From positions 18,946 to 82,945 of the forward strand of contig NZ_LYVQ01000001.1 in NCBI RefSeq assembly GCF_001984095.1: a stretch of DNA of 64,000 bases, read 5' to 3'. A program made the translations under genes and the position numbers. Position 1 is the first letter of the stretch; every line of letters begins with the position of its first letter. The DNA comes from Pelomonas sp. KK5 (lineage in GTDB: Bacteria > Pseudomonadota > Gammaproteobacteria > Burkholderiales > Burkholderiaceae_C). The notes below the pieces were generated by a model. It was not told the DNA's origin. It ran no database searches and saw only the letters and a list, made by a program, of their open reading frames with translations. Of the stretch, positions 44,818 through 56,840 are shown one piece after another.

Positions 44818-45357
44818 ATGAGCCTGCACAACGTCAAGCCCGGCGACAAAGCCCCGGAAGCCTTCAACGTCGTCATCGAGATCCCGATGAACGCCGACCC
44901 GATCAAGTACGAGGTCGACAAGGAAAGCGGCGCGCTGTTCGTCGACCGCTTCATGACGACGGCGATGCACTACCCGTGCAACTACGGCTATGTGCCGCAG
45001 ACCCTGTCGGACGACGGCGACCCGGTGGACGTGCTGGTGATCACGCCCTTCCCGCTGACCCCGGGCGTGGTGGTGACCTGCCGCGCCATCGGCGTGCTGC
45101 AGATGGACGACGAAGCCGGCGGCGACGCCAAGCTGCTGGCCGTGCCCACCAGCAAGATCCTGCCGATGTACGACCACTGGCAGAAGCCCGAGGATGTGAA
45201 CAAGATGCGCCTGAACGCCATCCAGCACTTCTTCGAGCACTACAAGGACCTGGAGCCGGGCAAGTGGGTCAAGGTCAAGGGCTGGGAAGGCCCGGAGCAG
45301 GCCAAGGCCGAGATCGTGAACGGCATCGCGGCGTACAAGGCGGCTCAGGCCAAGTAA
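44818..45357 (+). CDS. ppa: Soluble inorganic pyrophosphatase, family I
   Basis: 179 residues. Family I active-site residues: '[17 protein letters not shown]', '[18 protein letters not shown]', and the metal-binding '[10 protein letters not shown]' signature. It hydrolyses cytosolic PPi to two phosphates, pulling biosynthetic reactions forward, and competes with the divergently encoded proton-pumping enzyme for the same substrate. Start ATG 44818 matches the usual family N-terminus. Followed by a strong terminator at 45381-45410. Confidence 0.96.
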   Translation: MSLHNVKPGDKAPEAFNVVIEIPMNADPIKYEVDKESGALFVDRFMTTAMHYPCNYGYVPQTLSDDGDPVDVLVITPFPLTPGVVVTCRAIGVLQMDDEAGGDAKLLAVPTSKILPMYDHWQKPEDVNKMRLNAIQHFFEHYKDLEPGKWVKVKGWEGPEQAKAEIVNGIAAYKAAQAK

Positions 45358-45380
45358 TCCGTTAGGTCGATGGACACGGG

Positions 45381-45410
45381 AAGGGCGCCTTGCGGGGCGC
45401 CCTTTTCTTT
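45381..45410 (+). terminator. Rho-independent terminator of ppa
   Basis: AAGGGCGCC (45381-45389) pairs with GGCGCCCTT (45396-45404), loop of six bases, followed by TTCTTT. It lies 24 bases after the ppa stop. Confidence 0.9.
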
Positions 45411-45699
45411 GGCTTCTCTTTGGCTTCTGCGGTGAGTGGGGTTTGCAGCGCTGCGGCCTGGGCGGCTGCGGGGCTCGGCGGGGGCGGCCGGCCTGCGGCC
45501 GACTCCCCTGCGATGCTCGGAGCCCGAGGCCGCACGCAACTCGCTGCGCTACGCGCCGCTCAAACAAGGCGTGCGAAGTCAGTTCACGAAGCGCGTTGCG
45601 CGCGCGCCTCGGACTCCTGCGCTTCTCGGCGCCACCGAGGTCGCCCCGCAGCCGCCCAGGCCGCAGCACTGCTGGCACCGTTTGGCGTTCGCGCTTTGG
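45411..45699. repeat. Gene-free spacer carrying a 30-bp inverted repeat with 168-bp interior
   Basis: The gap between the convergent ppa and acetyltransferase-fold genes (342 bases in all) holds the ppa terminator and then this element. Left arm 45445-45474 and right arm 45643-45672 are 30-base reverse complements with one mismatch (GCAGCGCTGCGG... against ...CCGCAGCACTGC). The interior is GC-rich, contains another short palindrome (GCCGGCCTGCGGCC) and has chance open frames but no ribosome binding site or recognisable product. It looks like a dispersed genomic element or a large hairpin-forming spacer, not a gene. Confidence 0.8.
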
Positions 45700-46845
45700 T
45701 CAGGCCTTGAACGGGGAGTGGTCTTCGAGTTCGTTCACGTAGGCGCGCATGCCCTGACCCTCGCGGGCGAGGAAGTCACCCACGGCGTTGCGGAAGTCGG
45801 GGTGGGCCAGCCAGTGGCTGGAGTGGGTCGGCACCGGCATCAGGCCGCGGGCCATCTTGTGTTCACCCTGGGCGCCGCCTTCGAAGCGCTGGTACTGGTG
45901 TTCGATGCACCAGGCCAGGGGCTGGTAGTAGCAGGCGTCGAAATGGAGGTTGGGCACGTGTTCGACGGCGCCCCAGTAGCGGCCGTAGGCGTGGCCGCGT
46001 TGGGGGTCGAGGGCGATCAGTGAGCAGGCGATGCGGTCCTCGCCACGCTTGGCGACGAAGAGGAGCCAGTTCTCCGCCATCTTAGCGGCCATGCGGCGGA
46101 AGAAATCGCGCGTGAGGTAGGGCGTGCTGTGGTGGGCGCGGTAGGTGAGCGTGTAGCAGCGGTAGAAGAAGTCCCAGTCGGCCTCGGTGATCTGCGTGCC
46201 TTCCCGGGTCTCGAAGACGATGCCGGCCTCGCGGACCTTGCGCTGCTCCTGCTGGATCTTCTTGCGCTTCTCGCGCTGCATGGCGGCGAGGAAGTCGGTG
46301 AAGTTGACGTGGCCGCCGTTCGTCCAGTGGAACTGGACGCCGCTGCGGGCCATCCAGCCCTGCTTCGTGGCCGCGGCCTGGTCGGCCTCGTCGCCGAACA
46401 GCAGATGGGCCGACGACAGATCCTGCTGTTCGGCCAACTGCTGCAGGCCCTGGGCGAGCAGCGCCCTTGACTTCGCATCGCGGGCCAGCAAGCGGCTGCC
46501 GGGCACCGGCGTGAAGGGCACGGCCACCAGCAGCTTCGGGTAGTACTCAAGCCCGTGGCGGCGATAGGCGTCGGCCCAGGCCCAGTCGAAGACGTACTCG
46601 CCGTAGGAATGGCCTTTCAGGTAGGCCGGGCATACGGCAAGCAGGGCCTCGTCGTCATCATCGCTCCACAGGCTCAGGAAGAGCGGCTGCCAGCCGGTGT
46701 CGTCGACGGCAGACCTCGATTCGTGCAGCGCCAGCAGGTACTCGTGGCGCATGAAGGGCGTGGGGTGGTCGGAGGCGTCGAGCAGCGCGTTCCAGGCGGT
46801 GGGCGACAGGGCGGCGGGGGTCTCGTCGATGCGGAGCTTGGGCAT
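45700..46845 (-). CDS. COG3146/DUF482-type GNAT-fold acyltransferase
   Basis: 381 residues. Family features: '[19 protein letters not shown]', '[23 protein letters not shown]', '[32 protein letters not shown]', '[32 protein letters not shown]', and a final '[14 protein letters not shown]'. These proteins are related to FemAB/GNAT transferases and are often called peptidoglycan-biosynthesis proteins, but no reaction is established. Cytoplasmic, no signal peptide. Single gene, divergent from nadE with 31 bases between the two starts, so promoters must overlap the coding ends. Confidence 0.88.
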   Translation of the reverse strand: MPKLRIDETPAALSPTAWNALLDASDHPTPFMRHEYLLALHESRSAVDDTGWQPLFLSLWSDDDDEALLAVCPAYLKGHSYGEYVFDWAWADAYRRHGLEYYPKLLVAVPFTPVPGSRLLARDAKSRALLAQGLQQLAEQQDLSSAHLLFGDEADQAAATKQGWMARSGVQFHWTNGGHVNFTDFLAAMQREKRKKIQQEQRKVREAGIVFETREGTQITEADWDFFYRCYTLTYRAHHSTPYLTRDFFRRMAAKMAENWLLFVAKRGEDRIACSLIALDPQRGHAYGRYWGAVEHVPNLHFDACYYQPLAWCIEHQYQRFEGGAQGEHKMARGLMPVPTHSSHWLAHPDFRNAVGDFLAREGQGMRAYVNELEDHSPFKA

Positions 46846-46876
46846 GGGCTTTCACTTTAATGGGAAGATCCAGACC

Positions 46877-49613
<2,737 letters not shown>

Positions 49614-49617
<4 letters not shown>

Positions 49618-50135
49618 TGCGGCGCGGTCTTCTTCGGATCGTGATGGACCAGCATTGTCTTGCACAGCACGTCGTGCAGGAACTGCTGGCCGGGCAGGAC
49701 CAGCGCCAGCAGCGCATAGCCCAGCAGCGCCAGGATCACGATCAGGCTGACCGAGCCGATGCCGAGGCCATGGTGCAGCATCTGCGAGGCCGCCGCGATC
49801 GGCAGCACCCACCAGGCATAGCTGAGTACATGGCGCAGCAGCGCGTGGGCCGGGCTCAGCGGAGCGCCGTCCAGCCGTGTCAGCTTGAAGCGCCAGGTGC
49901 GCATCGGCAGCGTCTGGCCACTGCGGCTCCAGAAGTAGACGAAGTAGACGGCGAACACGCAGGCCAGCGAGACGATCAGCCCGGTCCGGTGGACCATCGC
50001 ATTGCGCTGATCCACCAGCGGCGAATAGACCAGGCCGGTCAGTACGGCCAGCGCGAAGAGCAGCAGCCCCTCGTAGACGAAGGCGGCCAGGCGGCGCGCC
50101 AGGCCGGGCACGGCGCCCGTGGCGGTATCGGTCAT
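49614..50135 (-). CDS. RDD-family membrane protein
   Basis: 173 residues. RDD features: 'PGLARRLAAFVYEGLLLFAL' at the start, then three to four membrane segments, with 'SGQTLPMRTWRFKLTRLDGAPLSPAHALLRHVL' between them. In this family the conserved Arg and two Asp are partly kept. Function is not established in general. It lies eight bases after the DUF3106 gene stop and overlaps dgkA. Confidence 0.88.
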
Positions 50136-50143
50136 CGAAGGAC

Positions 50144-50947
50144 TCAGGAAGATGAATGGCTGGCAGCCGCCAGGCGGCGCTTGGGCAGCAGGGTCTTGCT
50201 GTCCACCAGGTCCGGGTCGGCGAAGACCTTGGTCTGGCCGGCCTGCTGGTGGCGGGGCGGGGCGCCGGTCTCGGTGATCAGGACCGTGGTGGCGCCGGGC
50301 TTGGCCTGCAGCACCGAGGGCGATACCGGCCTGACCGCCAGCGTCTTCGGCTGCGCCGGCACCAGGTTGGACTTGGCCAGCGCGGTGTTGTCGGTCTTCG
50401 GCGCCTTGGCCTTGCCTTCCTGGCGGCGGGCGGCGGCGCGCTCGGCCAGCTTCTGGCGTTCCTCGGGCGAGAGCGCCTGGTAGGCCTCCCACTTGGCCTG
50501 GCGGTCGTCCGCCTTGATCTGCTGGGCCGACTGGTATCCGAGCCGCGCCTGCTGGCGCTCGGCCGGGCTCAGCCGGGCCCAGGCACGCATGCGCTCGTGC
50601 ATGCGCAGTTGCTCCTCGCGCGGCAGGCCGGGGAAGCGCTGGGCGATGTCCAGCCACTTGGTGCGGCGGGCGGTGTCCAGCGAATCCCAGTCACGCTCCA
50701 GCGGCTTGAGCGCCCATTGCTGGACGAGGCTCAACCGGGCCCAGACCGGCGGCTCGGCGACGACCGGCGGCCACGGGGCGGGCTGGATATCGTCGTTGAC
50801 GGCAGACGGCGCGGATGCGGCGGCATCGGGCGAGGACTGCGCCCGGGCGGAGGATGAAATCAGCGCCACGAAGGCGCAGGACAGGGCAAGGAAGGTGATC
50901 GTGAGGCGGAACCGCGGCATCAGGCCCCTGCTGTCACTCTTGCTCAT
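50144..50947 (-). CDS. DUF3106 exported protein
   Basis: 267 residues from ATG 50947. N-terminal signal peptide (about 10-35, 'TITFLALSCAFVALISSSARAQ'), then the DUF3106 region 'PVWARLSLVQQWALKPLERDWDSLDTARRTKWLDIAQRFPGLPREEQLRMHERMRAWARLSPAERQQAR' segment, with Trp/Arg-rich helices, and a Lys/Ala/Gln-rich tail. Probably periplasmic. Its start overlaps the end of the DUF3619 gene by 14 bases, linking it to the sigma factor. Role unknown; resembles small periplasmic helical sensors such as CpxP-like proteins only in helix content. Confidence 0.85.
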   Translation of the reverse strand: MSKSDSRGLMPRFRLTITFLALSCAFVALISSSARAQSSPDAAASAPSAVNDDIQPAPWPPVVAEPPVWARLSLVQQWALKPLERDWDSLDTARRTKWLDIAQRFPGLPREEQLRMHERMRAWARLSPAERQQARLGYQSAQQIKADDRQAKWEAYQALSPEERQKLAERAAARRQEGKAKAPKTDNTALAKSNLVPAQPKTLAVRPVSPSVLQAKPGATTVLITETGAPPRHQQAGQTKVFADPDLVDSKTLLPKRRLAAASHSSS

Positions 50948-51392
50948 CGCTGAGGTATTCGGAGAAGCCTGGGTCGCTGTAGGCGGCCGGGGGCAGGTTG
51001 TCGGAGAGCAGGCGGGTGTCGATGTCGGCGGCGGCGTTGACCTGCTGCTGCCACTGGCCGACCTGGATCGCCAGCAGGCCGGCCACCAGGGCCAGCAGCG
51101 GCAGTGCGGAGGCGAACTTGAACCAGCGCGAGGGACGGCCCGCACCGCCGAGGGCCAAGGTGGCGCCGCCGGTACGGAAGACCGACGGCCGCGCGGTGGC
51201 GGTCTCGGTCTTGCGGGCGGCTTGCGCCTTGGCCATCGCCTGCTCGCGGGCGAAGCGCAGGCGCTCGCTCACGTCGACAGGGATGTCGTTGCTGCGCTCG
51301 GTCAACCCGGCGGCCACACGCAGGCCGAAACGCGTCACGCGGGCGTCCAGTTCCTGGCTGGAATGCGGCTTGTGTTGCTTCTGCTTGTTCAT
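50934..51392 (-). CDS. DUF3619 membrane protein, probable partner of the ECF sigma factor
   Basis: 152 residues. A cytoplasmic N-terminal part (about 1-90), one membrane helix (about 95-113, 'ALPLLALVAGLLAIQVG') and a short periplasmic tail. Topology and position directly after an ECF sigma gene (four-base overlap) suggest an anti-sigma or sigma-modulating role. That is inference, since the zinc-binding HxxxCxxC of ZAS anti-sigma factors is absent. Confidence 0.82.
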   Translation of the reverse strand: MNKQKQHKPHSSQELDARVTRFGLRVAAGLTERSNDIPVDVSERLRFAREQAMAKAQAARKTETATARPSVFRTGGATLALGGAGRPSRWFKFASALPLLALVAGLLAIQVGQWQQQVNAAADIDTRLLSDNLPPAAYSDPGFSEYLSDEQE

Positions 51393-51955
51393 AGTGTGAT
51401 TCCCCGGGCCTTGAGCGATTTGGCCAGAGCGTGGACAGCCCGGGAGCAGTGCGTCTTCACACTACCCTCCGAGCAACCCATCACCGAGGCCGTCTCCGCG
51501 ACATCCAATTCCTCCCAGTAACGCAGGAGGAAGGCTTCCCGTTGACGCGCCGGCAACTGCTCCACTTCCGACTCGATCGCTTGCAAGATCTGAGCCCGTG
51601 ACACCTCGTCGGCAGCGCTCAGCGCGCCCAGGGCGCCATCCTGCGACTCCAGCATCTCGAGCAGGTCGAAATCCCCGTCCGGATCCGAGGATTCGAAGTC
51701 CGACATGTTCTGCATGACGGCATTGCGCGTCTTCTTGCGCCTAAACCAGTCCATCGTCGTGTTGGACAGGATGCGCTGGAAGAGCAGCGGCAACTCCGCC
51801 GCCGGCCGGTCGAAGTAGTTCTCCGCCAGCTTGATCATCGCGTCCTGGACGATATCGAGCGCCGCATCGTCGTCCCGCACCAGATAGGCGGTCCGCTTGA
51901 AGGCGCGCTTGTCGGCGCTGCGCAGGAAATCGTTGAGTTCTTTGTCTGAGGCCAA
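51389..51955 (-). CDS. ECF-family RNA polymerase sigma factor
   Basis: 188 residues. Region 2 includes 'VRDDDAALDIVQDAMIKLAENY' and 'LLFQRILSNTTMDWFRRKK'. Region 4 includes 'LPARQREAFLLRYWEELDVAETASVMGCSEGSVKTHCSRAVHALAKSL' (helix-turn-helix). The acidic linker 'DFESSDPDGDFDLLEMLE' between regions is typical of the betaproteobacterial group found next to DUF3619. The family N-terminus M-A-[ST]-D-K-E-L maps to a TTG start at 51955. First gene of a five-gene minus-strand operon (sigma, DUF3619, DUF3106, RDD, dgkA), divergent from ilvI. Confidence 0.9.
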   Translation of the reverse strand: MASDKELNDFLRSADKRAFKRTAYLVRDDDAALDIVQDAMIKLAENYFDRPAAELPLLFQRILSNTTMDWFRRKKTRNAVMQNMSDFESSDPDGDFDLLEMLESQDGALGALSAADEVSRAQILQAIESEVEQLPARQREAFLLRYWEELDVAETASVMGCSEGSVKTHCSRAVHALAKSLKARGITL

Positions 51956-52204
51956 GGAGGCGAGAGGCGAGGCGAAAAGAGCGTGAATTATTGCATCACG
52001 AAGGCTGCGCCGAAATTCGGGGCGAGGCTACTTGCGAGACGCGTGCATAATGTGCGCTCGCACAAAGAGTCCCTGATTGAAGTTTGTGGCCCGACCGGGG
52101 CTGCAGGTCTCGATTGCAACGGCTCCACATCCGCCTCACGAGGGCGCGAAAAGGAGCACCGACGGTTTTTCGTTAGAGAAATTCACTGAGGTTTGAGAAA
52201 ACTT

Positions 52205-54022
52205 ATGGACATGAACACCGCGGACGCCCGGCGCGCACCCCAGGCCACCCAACCGCAAAACTCCCCCCAAGCACCCGCAGGACCAGCTTCTGGCGACTTG
52301 AACGGATCCGAGATCCTCGTTCGTTGCCTGCAGGCCGAAGGCGTCAAATACCTCTGGGGCTACCCGGGCGGCGCCGTCCTCTACATCTACGACGCGCTGT
52401 ACAAGCAGGACAGCATCCAGCACGTGCTGGTGCGCCACGAGCAGGCAGCCGTCCACGCGGCCGACGGCTATGCCCGCGCCACCGGCGACGTCGGCGTGGC
52501 CCTGGTGACCTCCGGCCCCGGCGTGACGAACGCGGTGACCGGCATCGCCACCGCCTACATGGATTCGATCCCGATGGTGATCGTGACCGGCCAGGTCCCG
52601 ACGCCCGCCATCGGCCTGGACGCCTTCCAGGAATGCGACACCGTCGGCATCACCCGTCCCATCGTCAAGCACAACTTCCTGGTGAAGGACGTGCGCGACC
52701 TGGCGATGACGCTGAAGAAGGCCTTCCACATCGCCCGCACCGGCCGTCCCGGCCCGGTGGTCGTCGATATCCCGAAGGATATTTCGATGACCAAGCTGCC
52801 CAATACCGCGGGCAACGGCTTCGAATATCCGAAGGCCGTGGAGATGCGCAGCTACAACCCGGTGAAGAAGGGCCACTCGGGCCAGATCCGCAAGGCCGTG
52901 GCCCTGCTGCTGGCCGCCAAGCGCCCCTACATCTACACCGGCGGCGGCGTGATCCTGGGCGAGGCCTCGGCCGAACTGCGCGAGCTGACGAAACTGCTCG
53001 GCTACCCGGTGACCAACACGCTGATGGGCCTGGGTGCCACGCCCTCCAGCGACCCGCAGTTCCTGGGCATGCTGGGCATGCACGGCACCTACGAAGCCAA
53101 CATGACGATGCAGCACTGCGACGTGCTGCTGGCCGTCGGCGCCCGCTTCGACGACCGCGTGATCGGCAACCCGAAGCACTTCGGTTCGGTCGAGCGCAAG
53201 ATCATCCATGTGGACATCGACCCGTCGTCGATCTCCAAGCGCGTGCGCGTGGACATCCCTATCGTTGGCGACGTCAAGGACGTGCTGCAGGAACTGATCC
53301 ACCAGATCAAGGAAGCGCAGGCCCGTCCTGATGCCAACGCGATCAACGCCTGGTGGAGCCAGATCAACGAGTGGCGCCGGCGCGAGTGCCTGGCCTTCAA
53401 GCCCTCCACCGAGGTCATCAAGCCGCAGATGGTGGTGGACACCCTCTGGCGCCTGACCAAGGACCGCGACACCTACATCACGTCCGACGTCGGCCAGCAC
53501 CAGATGTGGGCCGCCCAGTACTACCGCTTCGAGCAGCCGCGCCGCTGGATCAACTCGGGCGGCCTGGGCACGATGGGCGTGGGCCTGCCCTACGCCATGG
53601 GCATCAAGCTGGCCAAGCCGGATTCGGACGTGTTCTGCATCACCGGCGAGGGCTCCATCCAGATGTGCATCCAGGAGCTCTCCACCTGCCTGCAGTACCG
53701 CACGCCGGTGAAGGTGATCTCGCTGAACAACCGCTACCTGGGCATGGTGCGGCAGTGGCAGGAGTTGGACTACGGCAAGCGCTACTCGCACAGCTACATG
53801 GAAGCGCTGCCTGACTTCGTCAAGCTGGCCGAGGCCTATGGCCATGTGGGTCTGCTGGTCGAGAAGCCGGGCGATGTCGAGGGCGCGCTGAAGGAAGCGA
53901 TGCGCCTGAAGGACCGCACGGTGTTCCTGGACATCCGCACCGATCCCACCGAGAACGTCTGGCCGATGGTCCAAGCCGGCAAGGGCATTTCCGAGATGCT
54001 GCTGGGCTCCGAGGATCTTTGA
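52205..54022 (+). CDS. ilvI: Acetolactate synthase, large (catalytic) subunit
   Basis: 605 residues from ATG 52205 (an in-frame TTG at 52193 and ATG 52211 are alternatives). ThDP enzyme: catalytic Glu in 'LVRHEQAAVHAADGYARATG', FAD-region 'GGLGTMGVGLPYAMG', and ThDP/Mg motif 'GEGSIQMCIQELSTCLQYRTPVKVISLNN' segment. It condenses two pyruvates (or pyruvate plus 2-oxobutyrate) in valine, leucine and isoleucine synthesis. An N-terminal Ala/Pro/Gln-rich extension of about 30 residues precedes the core. It begins the ilvI-ilvH-ilvC cluster. The 249-base region before it contains GC-rich leader sequence but no convincing Ile/Val/Leu leader peptide. Confidence 0.96.
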   Translation: MDMNTADARRAPQATQPQNSPQAPAGPASGDLNGSEILVRCLQAEGVKYLWGYPGGAVLYIYDALYKQDSIQHVLVRHEQAAVHAADGYARATGDVGVALVTSGPGVTNAVTGIATAYMDSIPMVIVTGQVPTPAIGLDAFQECDTVGITRPIVKHNFLVKDVRDLAMTLKKAFHIARTGRPGPVVVDIPKDISMTKLPNTAGNGFEYPKAVEMRSYNPVKKGHSGQIRKAVALLLAAKRPYIYTGGGVILGEASAELRELTKLLGYPVTNTLMGLGATPSSDPQFLGMLGMHGTYEANMTMQHCDVLLAVGARFDDRVIGNPKHFGSVERKIIHVDIDPSSISKRVRVDIPIVGDVKDVLQELIHQIKEAQARPDANAINAWWSQINEWRRRECLAFKPSTEVIKPQMVVDTLWRLTKDRDTYITSDVGQHQMWAAQYYRFEQPRRWINSGGLGTMGVGLPYAMGIKLAKPDSDVFCITGEGSIQMCIQELSTCLQYRTPVKVISLNNRYLGMVRQWQELDYGKRYSHSYMEALPDFVKLAEAYGHVGLLVEKPGDVEGALKEAMRLKDRTVFLDIRTDPTENVWPMVQAGKGISEMLLGSEDL

Positions 54023-54190
54023 AGTTAGGAGGCGAGGCTGGGGCTGCTGCGTTACCGCGCACGGTCAACGGCCACGCCGATGAACTTCAAGGTTCGGAAA
54101 CCCGCTGACATCATTCCCGCAATCGAAGAGCGTGGCCAAGGCCCGTCGCTTACCGGCGCCGGGCTGAAGAGCGCGAAGGACGAGACACCC

Positions 54191-54682
54191 ATGAAACACA
54201 TCATTGCTTTGCTCATCGAGAACGAGCCGGGCGCGCTGTCGCGCGTCGTGGCGCTGTTCTCGGCCCGCGGCTACAACATCGAGAGCCTGACGGTGGCGCC
54301 CACCGAGGATGCTTCGCTGTCGCGGATGACCATCGTCACCACCGGCTCCGACGAGGTGATCGAGCAGATCACCAAGCACCTGAACCGGCTGATCGAGGTG
54401 GTCAAGGTCGTCGACCTGACTGAAGGCAACTACACCGAGCGCGAGCTGATGCTGATCAAGGTCCGCGCGGTCGGCAAGGAGCGCGAGGAGATGAAGCGCA
54501 CGGCGGACATCTTCCGCGGCCGCATCATCGACGTGACCGAGAAGACCTACACGATCGAGCTGACCGGCGACGCTGGCAAGCTCGACGCCTTCATCGACGC
54601 GATCGACCGCGCCTCGATTCTCGAAACGGTGCGCACCGGCACCAGCGGCATCGGCCGCGGCGAGCGGATCCTCCGGGTCTAA
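54191..54682 (+). CDS. ilvH: Acetolactate synthase, small (regulatory) subunit
   Basis: 163 residues. N-terminal ACT domain 'HIIALLIENEPGALSRVVALFSARGYNIESLTVAPTED' binds valine for feedback inhibition. The C-terminal domain 'IFRGRIIDVTEKTYTIELTGDAGKLDAFI' contacts and activates IlvI. ATG 54191 gives the standard length. The frame stays open for 37 codons upstream (from ATG 54080), but that extension has no family counterpart. A 168-base spacer separates it from ilvI, unusual for partners normally a few bases apart. Confidence 0.95.
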   Translation: MKHIIALLIENEPGALSRVVALFSARGYNIESLTVAPTEDASLSRMTIVTTGSDEVIEQITKHLNRLIEVVKVVDLTEGNYTERELMLIKVRAVGKEREEMKRTADIFRGRIIDVTEKTYTIELTGDAGKLDAFIDAIDRASILETVRTGTSGIGRGERILRV

Positions 54683-55741
<1,059 letters not shown>

Positions 55742-55760
55742 GTTCTGCGTCCGCCTGACC

Positions 55761-55799
55761 GGGCCGGCGTCCTACAGAGGGCGCCGGCCCTTCTCTTTT
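55761..55799 (+). terminator. Rho-independent terminator after ilvC
   Basis: GGGCCGGCG (55761-55769) pairs with CGCCGGCCC (55782-55790), a 12-base loop, then TTCTCTTTT. It ends the ilv operon just before pssA. Confidence 0.9.
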
Positions 55800-55811
55800 A
55801 TGATCCCGCCC

Positions 55812-56639
55812 ATGAGTGATCTCCAACAAGCTGCCGACATCCACGACGAGCAGGCGCCCATCCGTCCCCGGCGCAAGGGCATCTACGCGCTGCCCAACGC
55901 GATCACGCTGGCCTCGCTGTTCTCCGGCTTCTATGCGATCGTGATGGCGATGAACGGCCGCTTCGACACGGCCTGCGTCGCGATCTTCGCCGCGGCCATC
56001 CTCGACAGCCTGGACGGCCGCGTGGCCCGCATGACCAACACGCAGAGCGCTTTCGGCGAGCAGATGGACTCGCTGTCGGACATGGTCAGCTTCGGCGCGG
56101 CGCCCTCGCTGATCGTCTACATCTGGGGCCTCAATGACCTGGGCCGGGCTGGCTGGATTCCGGCTTTTGTCTATATCGCCGGCGCGGCGCTCCGCCTGGC
56201 GCGCTTCAACGTCAATATCGGCGTGGTCGACAAGCGCTTCTTCCAGGGTATGCCGAGTCCGGCTGCGGCTGCCATGGTTATCGGTCTGATCTGGTTTTCC
56301 GATGCCTTCGGATACGCGCGTGCATCGCAAGCGACCGGCCTGTCGTGGGTCGCGTTTGGTGTCACCCTGTTCGCCGGCCTGTCGATGGTGACCAATGCGC
56401 CGTTCTACAGTTTCAAGGTCTTCGGCGGCCGGCGTAGCGTGCCCTTCATCGTGCTGGTGGGGATCATGCTGGCGATCGCACTGATCGCGCTGGATCCGCA
56501 ACGAGTGCTGTTCCCGCTGTTCTGCGTTTATGGCCTGTCGGGCTATGCGGTGTACGGCTGGCGCAAGTACAAGGGCGTGCCGGTCAGCGTGATCGCCACA
56601 TCGACCGACGAGCCCGATGAAAAGGGCCTGCATCACTGA
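55812..56639 (+). CDS. pssA: CDP-diacylglycerol-serine O-phosphatidyltransferase
   Basis: 275 residues, about eight membrane helices. The CDP-alcohol phosphotransferase motif D-G-x2-A-R-x8-G-x3-D-x3-D is complete ('DGRVARMTNTQSAFGEQMDS', then LSD). 'PNAITLASLFSGFYAIV' is the usual N-terminal helix. It makes phosphatidylserine, the precursor of phosphatidylethanolamine. I chose ATG 55812 over the in-frame ATG 55800, which abuts the terminator. Followed by the leucine attenuator region. Confidence 0.93.
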   Translation: MSDLQQAADIHDEQAPIRPRRKGIYALPNAITLASLFSGFYAIVMAMNGRFDTACVAIFAAAILDSLDGRVARMTNTQSAFGEQMDSLSDMVSFGAAPSLIVYIWGLNDLGRAGWIPAFVYIAGAALRLARFNVNIGVVDKRFFQGMPSPAAAAMVIGLIWFSDAFGYARASQATGLSWVAFGVTLFAGLSMVTNAPFYSFKVFGGRRSVPFIVLVGIMLAIALIALDPQRVLFPLFCVYGLSGYAVYGWRKYKGVPVSVIATSTDEPDEKGLHH

Positions 56640-56645
56640 TTCGTC

Positions 56646-56654
56646 TGCTATATT
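56646..56654 (+). promoter_or_regulatory. Extended -10 promoter of the leu operon
   Basis: TGCTATATT, i.e. TGn followed by TATATT (56649-56654), with no recognisable -35. The predicted transcription start (about 56661-56662) coincides with the ATG of the leader peptide. Confidence 0.5.
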
Positions 56655-56661
56655 CGTGGAC

Positions 56662-56712
56662 ATGTCGACGAAGACCGCACTGCTACTACTAGGCGACCCC
56701 AGGGTTCGCTGA
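56662..56712 (+). CDS. leuL: Leucine operon leader peptide
   Basis: 16 codons: [16 protein letters not shown], then TGA. Four consecutive Leu codons (CTG CTA CTA CTA) include three CTA, a codon otherwise scarce in this GC-rich genome. Ribosome stalling here on low charged Leu-tRNA would control the downstream terminator at 56762-56800 and thus leuA. There is only a weak GGA before the ATG, and the predicted start of transcription is at or next to it, so the peptide may be translated from a leaderless mRNA. Confidence 0.85.
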   Translation: MSTKTALLLLGDPRVR

Positions 56713-56761
56713 ACGATCGCGCGCGCACGTCACACCAAGACACCAGTCTCTCGATCTTTCC

Positions 56762-56800
56762 AACGGCCCGTATGCAACCCGCAGCGGGCCGTTTGCCTTT
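56762..56800 (+). terminator. Attenuator terminator of the leu operon
   Basis: AACGGCCCG (56762-56770) pairs with CGGGCCGTT (56785-56793), then TGCCTTTCT. It lies 49 bases after the leuL stop and 41 bases before leuA, the expected place for the terminator of a leucine attenuation system. The U-run is imperfect. Confidence 0.82.
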
Positions 56801-56840
56801 CTGGTCTGCAGGTTGCGAAGAATCACTCTGGAGCATTCCG

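Noticed and set aside
45390..46023. Several plus-strand open frames in and after the ppa spacer
   Set aside because: They cross the terminator and inverted repeat, lack ribosome binding sites and have no protein-like pattern; the downstream part is antisense to the DUF482-type gene.
52049..52075. Short open frame MCARTKSP upstream of ilvI as a possible leader peptide
   Set aside because: It has no Ile, Val or Leu codons and no terminator hairpin follows, so an ilv attenuator is not supported.
56772..56840. Upstream ATG for leuA at 56772
   Set aside because: It lies in the loop of the attenuator hairpin, and the extra 23 residues do not belong to the LeuA family; ATG 56841 has a ribosome binding site.
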